The notes: generated by a model from the letters alone, not told the origin. Shown: positions 17,078 through 26,009, counted from the first letter of the stretch. The stretch: 64,000 nt of DNA from an uncultured Eubacterium sp. (GCF_934525195.1 NZ_CAKSZA010000004.1:124001-188000), one strand, 5' to 3'. Translations and numbers: made by a program.

Positions 17078-17113
17078 TAGGACACTAAAAATTGTATCAT
17101 TTTTAGTGTCCTA
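17078..17113 (-). terminator. Terminator of the initiator tRNA gene
   Basis: TAGGACACTAAAAA and TTTTTAGTGTCCTA form a 14-bp perfect stem, followed on the minus strand by CTTTTTT. It lies 3 bases after the tRNA CCA end. Confidence 0.9.
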
Positions 17114-17116
17114 TGG

Positions 17117-17192
<76 letters not shown>

Positions 17193-17232
17193 ATATTTAG
17201 TTGTGCACTGCATTGCCTCAATGCGTATTAAT

Positions 17233-17260
17233 ATTATAGCAGATAATCTACGAATGTCAA
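17233..17260 (-). promoter_or_regulatory. Promoter of the initiator tRNA gene
   Basis: TTGACA at 17260-17255 and TATAAT at 17238-17233 on the minus strand, 16-base spacer, with TGC directly before the -10 box (extended -10). Start near 17226. Confidence 0.88.
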
Positions 17261-17299
17261 GAGGTTTTTTGCACTTTTTGAAAAAGAATAAAAAAGTGC

Positions 17300-17444
17300 A
17301 TAAAAAACAAAGAACGGGTAGCCTAAGTGTCCTCTTAAACTACCCATCTTCGCTGTTTAATAAAAACAATTTCGTGTGTTGTGAAGTTGCTGAAAGACAC
17401 AACACAAGGCGCTATTACCATCACGCCGACCACTAATAGTGGTT
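17300..17444 (-). ncRNA. Unassigned structured small RNA, about 145 nt
   Basis: A complete transcription unit with no convincing protein: near-consensus promoter at 17479-17451, predicted start near 17444 and an intrinsic terminator at 17345-17303. On the minus strand the RNA can fold into successive hairpins: ACCACT/AGTGGT at the 5' end, GGCG/CGCC, GTGTTGTG/CACAACAC with a 14-base loop, TTGTTT/AAACAG, and the terminator stem GGGTAG/CTACCC. It does not match the tmRNA, SRP RNA, RNase P or T-box features I know. A 29-codon ATG frame crosses it but lacks a ribosome binding site. It lies just upstream of the tRNA-fMet promoter and divergent from the glycerate kinase gene. Confidence 0.6.
17303..17345 (-). 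terminator. Terminator of the small RNA
   Basis: GGGTAG (17345-17340) and CTACCC (17321-17316) with inner TAAG/CTTA pairing, followed on the minus strand by GTTCTTTGTTTTTT. Confidence 0.85.
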
Positions 17445-17450
17445 ACATAT

Positions 17451-17479
17451 ATACTACATCAATGATTTTTTATTGTCAA
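17451..17479 (-). promoter_or_regulatory. Strong sigma-A promoter of the small RNA
   Basis: Perfect TTGACA at 17479-17474, 17-base spacer, TAGTAT at 17456-17451 on the minus strand. Confidence 0.82.
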
Positions 17480-17641
17480 GAAATTTTAGAAAAATTTTTC
17501 AATTCCGTAAATTTGACCAAAAACAAAATAAAAATATGTAATTTCTTACAAAAAACAACACATTTTGCAGATTATGGATAATTTACAAAGCCTGTAAATT
17601 ATGATAGAATAATATCATACAATATTTCCGAGGTAATGAAT

Positions 17642-18712
17642 ATGAATATTTTGATTGTTCCCGATTCATACAAAGGCACTTTAACCTCTGTTGAAGTTGC
17701 CGAAACAATTAAATCCGTGATTGAAAAATCATCAGACTGTAAAGTTATCGCCTTGCCATTTGCAGACGGCGGCGAAGGCTTTTCTGACGCTATAGAAAGC
17801 ATTTGTAATGGCAAAAAGCTTTACACAAAATGTCACGATGTTTACGGCAAGGAAATTGACGGATACATAACCGTTTTTGGCAAAAACGCTGTGGTTGAAT
17901 GTGCTGTGGCAAGCGGACTGCAAAAACGCAAAAATGTGATGCAAAGCACAAGCTACGGAACAGGCGAACTCATCCGTTTTGCAGTTAAAAACGGCTACAA
18001 CAACATCATCCTCGGACTTGGCGGAACAGGTTGTTGTGACGGCGGTATCGGTGCACTTTCCGCACTTGGAGTCAAGCTATATGACGAAAATCAAAACATT
18101 ATGAAAATGCCGAAAAGCAATGATATGAATTATATCTTTGGCATAAGCACGAAGGATAAAGTAAAAGACATTAACTTTACATTTGCGTGTGATGTTGAAA
18201 ATGAATTTTACGGCAAAAACGGAGCGGCATATGTTTTTGCTCCGCAAAAAGGCGCACGAAAAACCGATGTTGAAGAACTTGACGCAGGACTTCAAAGGCT
18301 CAACGCATTTTTCAAAACCGATGTAAGCAAGGTCAAGGGTGCAGGCGCTGCCGGCGGAATCTGTGGCGGTTTATATTCTATTTTCGGCGGAGAAATCAAA
18401 TCGGGATTTGACATTTTGAGCGAATACAGCAACCTTGAAGAAAAAATCGCAAACGCTGACATTGTGATAAGCGGTGAGGGCAAAACCGATGAGCAAACCC
18501 TGATGGGAAAATTGCCGTACAAAATCAGCGAATTATGTAAAAAGCACAGCAAGAAATGTGTTGTTATCAGCGGAAGTGCGGACAATGTGAAAATCGGCGA
18601 CTTATTGCTCACCCTTGTTGACGAAAACACCACGCTTGATGAGGCACTCGCACACCCTGCCGAAGTGCTTGCCAAAAAAGTAGAAAATAATCTTGAAATC
18701 ATACTGAAATAA
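17642..18712 (+). CDS. Glycerate kinase (GlxK/GarK family)
   Basis: A 356-residue glycerate kinase, phosphorylating glycerate with ATP for entry into lower glycolysis. The N-terminus MNILIVPDSYKGTLTSVEVA and FADGGEGF are family signatures, as are LGLGGTGCCDGGIGALSALG, GAAGGICGG and VISGEGKTDEQTLMGKLP near the C-terminus. Length matches the family. Of two in-frame ATGs at 17636 and 17642 the second has proper spacing from the GAGG at 17630-17633. Likely cytoplasmic. It may be co-transcribed with the following small gene and the alpha-mannosidase. Confidence 0.93.
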   Translation: MNILIVPDSYKGTLTSVEVAETIKSVIEKSSDCKVIALPFADGGEGFSDAIESICNGKKLYTKCHDVYGKEIDGYITVFGKNAVVECAVASGLQKRKNVMQSTSYGTGELIRFAVKNGYNNIILGLGGTGCCDGGIGALSALGVKLYDENQNIMKMPKSNDMNYIFGISTKDKVKDINFTFACDVENEFYGKNGAAYVFAPQKGARKTDVEELDAGLQRLNAFFKTDVSKVKGAGAAGGICGGLYSIFGGEIKSGFDILSEYSNLEEKIANADIVISGEGKTDEQTLMGKLPYKISELCKKHSKKCVVISGSADNVKIGDLLLTLVDENTTLDEALAHPAEVLAKKVENNLEIILK

Positions 18713-18757
18713 TTATATAATATTATAACTAAATTAAGATATTTAAGGAGAATAACT

Positions 18758-18979
18758 ATGAAAGTAATAATTCCAAAGCACAGAGAATTCCAAATCAAAT
18801 TCCCTGACAACTATCCGCTTGAGGCTGAGGCTTGGGAAAAGCTCAACCAAATCGTAAAGGACTACTCTGTTGACGGCAAGAGCGTTCGCACTCCGTCTTT
18901 CATCGAGGACAACGAAGCAAAAGTTAAGGCTTTGCAGGAAGAATACGATTTTGAATACGAAATCATCGAAGTACAGTAA
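18758..18979 (+). CDS. Small conserved-looking protein of unknown function
   Basis: A 73-residue protein, not recognised. It starts with ATG after an excellent AAGGAG site. It is rich in charged residues, with no cysteine, no membrane helix and no signal. It reads as a compact beta-alpha protein: MKVIIPKHREFQIKF strand region, an Ala/Glu helix, and a C-terminal YDFEYEIIEVQ strand. It lies 45 bases after the glycerate kinase gene and 20 before the GH38 gene on the same strand, so co-expression is likely. Confidence 0.75.
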   Translation: MKVIIPKHREFQIKFPDNYPLEAEAWEKLNQIVKDYSVDGKSVRTPSFIEDNEAKVKALQEEYDFEYEIIEVQ

Positions 18980-18999
18980 TTAACGAATCGAGACACATC

Positions 19000-21900
19000 A
19001 TGGCTGAAAACAAGATTTTTGCAGTTGCGACAGCTCATCTTGACACCGTGTGGAGATGGGAGCTGCCAAAGACCATTGAAGAATTTATACCGGACACATT
19101 TGAAAAAAACTTTGAACTTATAGAAAAATATCCTCACTACCGTTTTAACTTTGAGGGTAGTTTTCGATATGAGCTGATTGAGGAATACTATCCCGAGGCG
19201 TTTGAAAAAATCAAAGAATACATTGCCGAGGACAGATGGTGCGTCAGCGGTTCTGCATACGAAAACGGAGATGTTAACATTCCTTCACCGGAAGCACTTT
19301 TCCGCAATTTCCTCTATGGCAACCACTACTTTAAGGAAAAATTCGGCAAAACATCAAAGGATGTATTTTTGCCTGATTGCTTCGGCTTTGGCTATGCACT
19401 TCCAAGCGTGGCAAGGCATTCAAATTTGCTCGGTGTTTCTTCTCAAAAATTAGGATGGGGCGGTGCATACAAATTGCCGTTTGACATCGGCGTTTGGCAA
19501 GGCGTCAATGGTGACAAAATCTTTGCTTCACTCAATCCACTTTCTTACAGATACAAGTTCAGCGATGATGTACGAGGTGATTTGCAAGTCATCAACAAGC
19601 TTGCACAAAACGGCATAAACCACGATTTGCCGTGGACAATGAACTACTACGGCACAGGCGATTGGGGCGGTGCACCCGATGACGAAAGCGCAAAGGCGGT
19701 CAACAACAGCGTTGAAGCGAACAAGGAGAATAACGGCACAAGCGTTTATTCTGCTTCGTCTGATGAAATCTTTGTTGAGATGGACAAGTTGACTCAAAGC
19801 AAAAAAGACGGCTTGCCGATATGGAACAATGAACTTGTTATGCGCAGTCACGGTGCAGGCGGTTACACATCAAGATGTATGAGCAAAAGGCTCAACGCAC
19901 AAAACGAAGTTCTTGCGGACAACTGTGAAAAATCGGCTGTTACGGCAAGTCTTTTGACATCATACAAATATCCAAAGAGCATTATAGACAAGGCTTGGAA
20001 GCGTGTTATTCAGCATCAATTCCACGATGATTTGCCGGGCACATCAACAATGCTTCAATACAACGACAGCTGGAACGATTACTTTGTTTCGCTCAACCAA
20101 TTTCAAACAGAATACGAGGGTGCTGTCGGTGCGATTGCAAACGAGCTTGACACATCTTGGTGCAAGGAATGTGCGATAATCGTCAACAATCCGGTTGCAA
20201 CCAAGCGTAAAAGCGCTGTTGAGGCACATATCAAGCTGAGCAGAAACGCAAAATATGTCAAGGTGTTTGACAAAAACGGCAAGGAAATTCCGAGCCAAGT
20301 TATAAAGAAAACAGGCAAGGAATTTGACATTGTTTTCCTTGCAAATATCGGCAGCGTGGGCTACAAAGTTTATGACGCACAAGGTTCTGATGAAAAGTGC
20401 AGGCTCACAACCGACCTCAAAGCTACCGAACACGTGCTTGAAAACGACAAATACAAACTTATGTTCAACAAGAACGGTGACATCGGTTCTATTGTTGACA
20501 AAAAGTTAAAGATTCAACTTCTCACCTCGCCTATCAAATTGGCACTTTTGCACGATGTTGGCGAACTTAATTATCCATCGTGGGAAATGAGAAAAGAGGA
20601 CATTGACGCAGAGCCGTATTGCTATGCCAACACGCCTACCTTTGAACTGATTGAAAACGGACCTGCGAGAATTGCAATCAAGGTTACACGAGAGGCTGAA
20701 TACAGCAAAATTGAGCAGATTGTCAGCATTGACGCATATGCAGACACAATCCGTGTTGACAACAACATTGACTGGCAATGCAGAAGAACACTTCTCAAGG
20801 CACAGTTCCCTGTTACCTGTTCAAACGAAGAAGCAAGCTACGACCTCGGCTTGGGTTACATCAAGCGAGGCAACAATACAGATAATTTATACGAAGTGCC
20901 TGCACAGAAATGGGCAGACATTACCGACCGTTTCGGCAGATACGGCGTGAGCATTTTCTCCGACTGCAAATACGGATGGGACAAACCGAACGATTACACC
21001 TTGCGACTGACCTGTATCCACACTCCTGCCGGTGCTTTCACAAAAGATGCTCGTCAGGATTTGCAGGACATTGGCAGAAACAAATTCTCTTTCGGCATTT
21101 TCAGCCACAAGGGTGAAATCGGCTCTGCAACGCAAATTGAGGCACAATGTTTCAATCAGAAAATGGTTGCATTTTCCACATCGTCAAGACGAGAAGGTGC
21201 ACTCGGCGACAGTTTCAGTCTTATGAGCACAACTTCGGACAGCGTCATTGTCAGAGCCGTTAAGCAGGCAATTGATGACGACAGCATTGTTGTGAGAATC
21301 AACGAGGGAATCGGCAAGGAACACAAGGGTGCAGGAATCAAATTCTATTGCGACATCACGGAAGCCTGCGAAGCCTACGCAAGCGAAGAATACATTAAAG
21401 ATGCCGAAATCAAAGACGGTGCTTTGGTATTTGACCTAAAGCCGTTTGAGGTTAAGACATTCAAATTGAAGCTTGCAAACGAAAGAAACAAGGCGAAAGA
21501 GAATTACAAAAAACTCGACCTCGAATATAATTCTACCGGCATTACTGCCGATGACTACAAGGTTAACTGCATTATGCAAGGCAGTGGTATGAGCTTGCCA
21601 AACGAACTTATTCCGAACAACCTCACGGTTCACGGCATTACATTCAAAATGCCGAATGTGGATATGAGCAAGAATATTTACATTCCGAGAGAGCAGGAAA
21701 TCGAGCTCCCGAAAGGCATTACAAAGTTATATATGATTGCCGGTTCTGTGTTCGGCGAGCAGGATATGGTTATTATGGCGGACAACAAGGAGCGCCATAT
21801 GACGATTTATCCGATGAGTGAACCTGTTGGGAAATGGGATATGGCAGGACTTGGACAGACTGCAAAAATAACACATCAGCCGATTGCTATGGAATTCACC

Positions 21901-22263
21901 CATACGCATCATCCGGAAGGCAACATTGCAAACGGCAAGGCATATTTCTATCTTTACGAAATTGATGTTAGAGGTTGCAAGACCGTCACAATGCCTGAAA
22001 ACAACAAGGTTGTTATCCTTGCAATGACGGGAATAAAGAAATTCTCAAACACCAAGATTGCCACAAAGCTGATTGACGAAGCTGACGAAAAATACAGTTT
22101 TGGAGAAATTCCGCCGATTGACAAAATAATTGACAAAGCTGATTTCATCACAATCAGAGCAGGAAAAATTCAAGACCAAGTCAAAGGCGGCAAGGGCAAA
22201 GGATTCAAACGAGATAACATCATAACAAACATCATCCGTTCTTACACCAAGAGTGAATGGTAA
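19000..22263 (+). CDS. Alpha-mannosidase, glycoside hydrolase family 38
   Basis: A 1087-residue GH38 enzyme. The Zn-binding HLD (H13, D15 in TAHLDTVWRW) starts the catalytic domain, and the nucleophile Asp is in LPDCFGFGYALP (D126). QHQFHDDLPGTS in the middle supplies further active-site His and Asp residues. The helical and large beta-sandwich domains of GH38 follow. The C-terminal extension (about 880-1087) carries beta-rich modules seen in longer bacterial members. No signal peptide, so it should act in the cytoplasm on imported manno-oligosaccharides, possibly from host N-glycans. Linkage specificity cannot be told. The ribosome binding site before ATG 19000 is weak. Confidence 0.94.
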   Translation: MAENKIFAVATAHLDTVWRWELPKTIEEFIPDTFEKNFELIEKYPHYRFNFEGSFRYELIEEYYPEAFEKIKEYIAEDRWCVSGSAYENGDVNIPSPEALFRNFLYGNHYFKEKFGKTSKDVFLPDCFGFGYALPSVARHSNLLGVSSQKLGWGGAYKLPFDIGVWQGVNGDKIFASLNPLSYRYKFSDDVRGDLQVINKLAQNGINHDLPWTMNYYGTGDWGGAPDDESAKAVNNSVEANKENNGTSVYSASSDEIFVEMDKLTQSKKDGLPIWNNELVMRSHGAGGYTSRCMSKRLNAQNEVLADNCEKSAVTASLLTSYKYPKSIIDKAWKRVIQHQFHDDLPGTSTMLQYNDSWNDYFVSLNQFQTEYEGAVGAIANELDTSWCKECAIIVNNPVATKRKSAVEAHIKLSRNAKYVKVFDKNGKEIPSQVIKKTGKEFDIVFLANIGSVGYKVYDAQGSDEKCRLTTDLKATEHVLENDKYKLMFNKNGDIGSIVDKKLKIQLLTSPIKLALLHDVGELNYPSWEMRKEDIDAEPYCYANTPTFELIENGPARIAIKVTREAEYSKIEQIVSIDAYADTIRVDNNIDWQCRRTLLKAQFPVTCSNEEASYDLGLGYIKRGNNTDNLYEVPAQKWADITDRFGRYGVSIFSDCKYGWDKPNDYTLRLTCIHTPAGAFTKDARQDLQDIGRNKFSFGIFSHKGEIGSATQIEAQCFNQKMVAFSTSSRREGALGDSFSLMSTTSDSVIVRAVKQAIDDDSIVVRINEGIGKEHKGAGIKFYCDITEACEAYASEEYIKDAEIKDGALVFDLKPFEVKTFKLKLANERNKAKENYKKLDLEYNSTGITADDYKVNCIMQGSGMSLPNELIPNNLTVHGITFKMPNVDMSKNIYIPREQEIELPKGITKLYMIAGSVFGEQDMVIMADNKERHMTIYPMSEPVGKWDMAGLGQTAKITHQPIAMEFTHTHHPEGNIANGKAYFYLYEIDVRGCKTVTMPENNKVVILAMTGIKKFSNTKIATKLIDEADEKYSFGEIPPIDKIIDKADFITIRAGKIQDQVKGGKGKGFKRDNIITNIIRSYTKSEW

Positions 22264-22270
22264 GAGAATA

Positions 22271-22590
22271 AAAAAACACGCTATGGAGAAGGGGCACACT
22301 ACATAAAGAATAAATGCTCAAAAAATCAAATAAACAGCGAAATACTGCGTTAAATTTACAGTGAAGGCGGCAAGCCTGCCCTGTAAATTATGCCTTATCT
22401 TTCATCTGTTCCTTTGATTTTTGAGTGCAAAGCAGTTTAAGCAAACTGATTTTGTTCAGTGTGCATTAACAAAATCCCGTTAATACTTGCGTATTAACGG
22501 GATTTTTTAATAGTGCAATGGGCAAAACTCAGAAAGCTTAAACCAATTACTTCCTTATGCAGTGTGCCCCAAATCCACAGCGTGTTTTTT
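22271..22590. repeat. 320-bp fold-back element with ~40-bp terminal inverted repeats
   Basis: Between convergent genes, the sequence 22271-22310 is inversely repeated at 22551-22590. Shared arm blocks are AAAAAACACGCT, GGGGCACACT and CTTTATG-like ends, with only a few mismatches. Nested inside are further inverted repeats: 22314-22336 with 22406-22428 (TGCTCAAAAA / TTTTTGAGTGC), 22353-22389 (AATTTACAG/CTGTAAATT), 22433-22448 (CAGTTT/AAACTG) and the perfect terminator at 22471-22506. The whole can fold as one closed stem with several internal hairpins. No ORF. It may be a MITE or a large structured RNA. Confidence 0.75.
22471..22506. terminator. Strong bidirectional terminator inside the fold-back element
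   Basis: AAAATCCCGTTAATAC and GTATTAACGGGATTTT form a 16-bp perfect stem with a 4-base loop, A-run on one side and T-run on the other. It is placed between the convergent GH38 and HdeD-like genes. Confidence 0.9.
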
Positions 22591-22593
22591 TGT

Positions 22594-23190
22594 TTAATCG
22601 TCATTCTGTTGTTCGGTGGCTTCAACCTCGATATCGGAGATTGAATCGACTGCATTTTTGACCTGCTTGACCTTTGAGTTGACCTGAATATAAGTCACCA
22701 AATCAAGCACCGCATACACAATAAGTGCCGCACCGATAAATCGAACAATGCCGTCTGTCAGCTGTGCCGACTTTGTTATTGCGACAATTCCGAAAACAAT
22801 CGTAATCACCGACAACAGCATTGTGAACCATCCCGATTTTCTGAAAAGCATAATTGAACGGATTGAGGTTGCCATATCGACAATGCCCGAAGTGAGAATG
22901 AATATTCCCAAAATCACAACGATTATCGAAATGATTGCCCGATACTTTGCACACACAATTATACCGCTTATCAACGAAATCGTGCCGAGCACAAGCGGGA
23001 GTTTTGTATCCCTCTCAATGATGTATGACACAACAGAAATTATGCCCGTTACAATCAGTGAAACGCCCACAACAAGCGAAATATACTGAATACATTTGCT
23101 CGGAAAGGCAATGAACAGCACGCCCATAATCGCCGAAACAATTATTGTGGCTATTGAAAATCGTTTTAGTTCTTTTAAAAAGTCCAACAT
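22594..23190 (-). CDS. HdeD family (DUF308) membrane protein
   Basis: A 198-residue protein with about six transmembrane helices in three repeated hairpins (for example IIVSAIMGVLFIAF, LVVGVSLIVTGIISVVS, IVFGIVAI), as in HdeD/DUF308. In Escherichia coli HdeD supports acid resistance at high cell density; the role in Clostridia is unknown. The frame extends 12 codons upstream into the neighbouring gene's end, but ATG 23190 (MLDFLKELK) follows GGTGA and is preferred. A polar acidic tail (about 175-198) follows the last helix. It lies 10 bases after the EF-G-like gene, probably co-transcribed. Confidence 0.85.
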   Translation of the reverse strand: MLDFLKELKRFSIATIIVSAIMGVLFIAFPSKCIQYISLVVGVSLIVTGIISVVSYIIERDTKLPLVLGTISLISGIIVCAKYRAIISIIVVILGIFILTSGIVDMATSIRSIMLFRKSGWFTMLLSVITIVFGIVAITKSAQLTDGIVRFIGAALIVYAVLDLVTYIQVNSKVKQVKNAVDSISDIEVEATEQQNDD

Positions 23191-23200
23191 AAAATCACCG

Positions 23201-25243
23201 TTAGTTTTCTTGAGCAGCCTCTGCAATTACCTTTTGTGCAATATGTTCAGGGCACTTTTCATATCTTGCAAAAGCTGTGGTAAATGAGCCTCTGCCCTGT
23301 GTGATTTGGCGCATTGAGGTTGCAAAAGTAGTCATTTCCGATTCAGGAACCTCGGCAAGAATTTCCTGCATACCGTCACCTGTAGGATTCATACCCAAAA
23401 CTCTGCCACGACGTTTGTTGATATCTCCGATAATGTCGCCCATAGCTTCATCATTGCAAAGTGCGTTGAGAGTTACAATCGGTTCAAGAAGAACAGGAGA
23501 AGCATCTGCAATACCTGCCTTGAACGCAAGTGAAGCTGCCATCTTGAATGCCATTTCTGACGAGTCAACAGGATGGTATGAGCCGTCATAAAGAGTTGCC
23601 TTAACGCCAACCATAGGATATCCTGCAAGAACGCCCTTTTCCATAGACTCCTGAAGTCCTTTTTCAACAGCCGGGAAGAAGTTTTTAGGAACAGAACCGC
23701 CTACAACTCTTTCTGCAAATTCAAGTTTTTCTGTATCATACGGTTCAAATTCAATGAATACATCACCGAACTGACCGTGACCGCCCGATTGCTTCTTATG
23801 TCTGCCCTGTGCAGAAACCTTGCGAGTAATAGTTTCTCTGTAGGCAACCTTTGGCTGTGAAAGTGTTGCCGTTACATTATATTTTGCTCCCAATTTTGAC
23901 AAGCATACATCCAAATGTTGTTCGCCCAAACCTGAAAGCACAGTTTGTCTTGTTTCGTTATTTACCTTATATGCGATTGAAGGGTCTTCCTCAATCATTT
24001 TTGCAATAGCATTTGCAATCTTTTCTTCCTCGCCCTTCTTCGTTGCATTAATAGCCATTGAATAACAAGGGGTTGGAATTGCAACACCGTCGAGTGTTAC
24101 AACCTTTGATGATGCACACATTGTGTCGCCTGTCTTGAAGCCATCAAGTTTTACAACAGCACCGATTTCGCCGGCAGGAATTTCCTTTGCATCTGTTTGC
24201 CTTGTGCCAAGGAGAGTGACAACCTTGCCCACTCTTTCTTCCTTGCCTGTGCGAGAATTCACAACAGTTGAGCCTTGAACAATCTTTCCTGCAACAACCT
24301 TGAAATAGTTGAGCTTGCCGATGAACGGGTCGGCAACTGTCTTGAAGCAAACTGCCGCAAGAGGTGCATTTTCATCAACAGTAATTTCAACAGGTTCACC
24401 GTTTGAATCAATAGCATATTCAGCCTTTGGTGCAGGACAGCAATCCTTGATGAAATCAAGAAGCATATCAACGCCGACACCCGAAAGACCCGAAAGTGCA
24501 AATACAGGAACAACTGTTCCGTCTGCGACGCCCTGTGAAAGACCCTTAATTTTATCTTCCTTTGTGAGAGGTTCGCCCTCAAAATATTTTTCCATAAGTT
24601 CATCGTCTGCGCCTGCAACAGCTTCGGCAAATACTTCTTTGATGGCGTCAAAACGAGCTTGGTCATCGTGAGCCACATCAGCAACTTTTCTATGAACACC
24701 ATCATATACATATGATGTGTCATCAATCATATTATAATAGCCGACAACCTTGCCTCCGTTCAAAACAGGAACAACAACCGGACACATAGCTGTGCCGAAT
24801 TTTGCTACTAAGCCGTTGAACGATTTGTAGAAATCAGCTCTGTCATCATCCATTTTTGATGTAACAATAATACGAGCCATTCCCTTTTTGCCGGCATCCT
24901 TGAATGCTTTTTCCGCACCTGCTGCGATGCCCGACCTTGCAGAAACAACAACAATTGCACTGTCTGCCGCACGAAGTCCCTCTGCCTGACCTAATGCAAA
25001 ATCAAAAAGGCCCGGAGTGTCAATAATATTAATCTTTGCATTATCATATGTAAACTGCAAAACGGATGAAGAAATAGAAACTCCTCTTTTCTTTTCTTCA
25101 GCATCGCTGTCGGACACTGTGTTTCCGTCTGCGATTTTGCCCATTCTTTCGGTAACGCCTGCCACATTAAGCATTGCCTCTGCAAGAGTAGTTTTACCTT
25201 TAGATGCGTGGCCGACAACAGCCACATTCTTAACTATGCTCAT
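23201..25243 (-). CDS. EF-G-like translational GTPase paralogue
   Basis: A 680-residue protein with the complete EF-G domain order: G domain, domain II (SRTGKEERVGKV region), III, IV (GRHKKQSGGHGQFGDV) and V (LEPIVTLNALCNDEAMGDII, NKRRGRVLGM). The G domain is unusual. P-loop GHASKGKTT is intact, but switch II reads DTPGLFDF instead of DTPGHVDF, losing the catalytic His. The G4 motif is TSKMD rather than NKMD. It belongs with the bacterial EF-G-like group often found beside a canonical fusA. GTP hydrolysis on the ribosome is therefore uncertain. Start ATG 25243 follows AAGGGG; the frame could begin three codons earlier at a GTG. Confidence 0.9.
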   Translation of the reverse strand: MSIVKNVAVVGHASKGKTTLAEAMLNVAGVTERMGKIADGNTVSDSDAEEKKRGVSISSSVLQFTYDNAKINIIDTPGLFDFALGQAEGLRAADSAIVVVSARSGIAAGAEKAFKDAGKKGMARIIVTSKMDDDRADFYKSFNGLVAKFGTAMCPVVVPVLNGGKVVGYYNMIDDTSYVYDGVHRKVADVAHDDQARFDAIKEVFAEAVAGADDELMEKYFEGEPLTKEDKIKGLSQGVADGTVVPVFALSGLSGVGVDMLLDFIKDCCPAPKAEYAIDSNGEPVEITVDENAPLAAVCFKTVADPFIGKLNYFKVVAGKIVQGSTVVNSRTGKEERVGKVVTLLGTRQTDAKEIPAGEIGAVVKLDGFKTGDTMCASSKVVTLDGVAIPTPCYSMAINATKKGEEEKIANAIAKMIEEDPSIAYKVNNETRQTVLSGLGEQHLDVCLSKLGAKYNVTATLSQPKVAYRETITRKVSAQGRHKKQSGGHGQFGDVFIEFEPYDTEKLEFAERVVGGSVPKNFFPAVEKGLQESMEKGVLAGYPMVGVKATLYDGSYHPVDSSEMAFKMAASLAFKAGIADASPVLLEPIVTLNALCNDEAMGDIIGDINKRRGRVLGMNPTGDGMQEILAEVPESEMTTFATSMRQITQGRGSFTTAFARYEKCPEHIAQKVIAEAAQEN

Positions 25244-25445
25244 AAAGCACACCCCTTTAAAATTTTATCATTTGTTAAAATTGTACAGTATTTTTGAACT
25301 TATGTCAATACTTTTTGTTAAATACTGCCCATTGTTTATATAAAATAAATGATAGTTTTTTGTAGAAATAACACAAAACAACAGCAAACAGCAAGAAACA
25401 ATGGGGAATATTTTTGTGGAAAATAAATGAAAATGGAATAATTGC

Positions 25446-25474
25446 TTGCCAAAAAAAAATCAAAGTAGTATTAT
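25446..25474 (+). promoter_or_regulatory. Promoter of the transhydrogenase operon
   Basis: TTGCCA at 25446-25451 and TATTAT at 25469-25474 with 17 bases between, about 60 bases before stnA. The rest of the gap 25244-25535 is very AT-rich and shows no gene. Confidence 0.65.
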
Positions 25475-25490
25475 ACTATATGATAGTATA
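25472..25490. promoter_or_regulatory. Palindrome overlapping the -10 region, possible operator
   Basis: TATACTA and TAGTATA are perfect inverted halves spaced by 5 bases and overlap the -10 box and start region. It is a plausible repressor site. It does not match the Rex consensus. AT-richness makes chance symmetry possible. Confidence 0.4.
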
Positions 25491-25535
25491 TTATATATTA
25501 TAATATTTATTACTAAATTATTGGGAGGAAAAGAA

Positions 25536-26009
25536 ATGTCTACTGTTAATCTTGAATTAATTGACGGTGTGCTTGAAAAATACGCAAGTGTGCCGGGCAG
25601 TTTGATTACAATTTTGCAGCATACACAGGATATTTACGGATATCTTCCAAAGGAAGCTATTGAAAAAATATCCGAATCAACAGGCATTGCAACAAGCGAA
25701 ATTATGGGTGTCGGAACATTCTACACTCAATTTAGATTTCAGCCTGTCGGCAAGTATCTCATTATGCTTTGCCAAGGCACTGCATGCCATGTTAATTCAT
25801 CGGAGTTGATACTCCAAACAATCAAGGACGAACTTCACATTGAGGATGGCGAAACCACCGAGGACGGTTTGTTCTCGCTCAAATGTGTTGCATGCCTCGG
25901 ATGTTGCTCGCTTTCACCTGTTATGATGATAAACGACAATACATACGGCAGTCTTACACCTGATAAGACAAAGAAAATCTTGAAGGAATTGAGGGAGGCT
26001 GCACAATGA
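25536..26009 (+). CDS. stnA: NuoE-like [2Fe-2S] subunit of an Stn-type transhydrogenase
   Basis: A 157-residue thioredoxin-like [2Fe-2S] protein of the NuoE/HydC/HndA family. Cluster ligands are C79, C84, C120 and C124 (CQGTAC, ACLGCC). GVGTFYTQFRF is the family core. The frame extends upstream, but ATG 25536 follows GGGAGGAAA and gives the normal N-terminus. The stop overlaps the next start (ATGA). In Stn complexes (described in Sporomusa ovata) this subunit joins StnB and StnC for electron-bifurcating transfer among NADH, NADPH and ferredoxin. The symbol rests on the operon architecture. Confidence 0.85.
   Translation: MSTVNLELIDGVLEKYASVPGSLITILQHTQDIYGYLPKEAIEKISESTGIATSEIMGVGTFYTQFRFQPVGKYLIMLCQGTACHVNSSELILQTIKDELHIEDGETTEDGLFSLKCVACLGCCSLSPVMMINDNTYGSLTPDKTKKILKELREAAQ

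Noticed and set aside
17336..17425. 29-codon ATG frame inside the small RNA
   Set aside because: No ribosome binding site and the frame ends inside the terminator stem; a peptide is possible but not supported.
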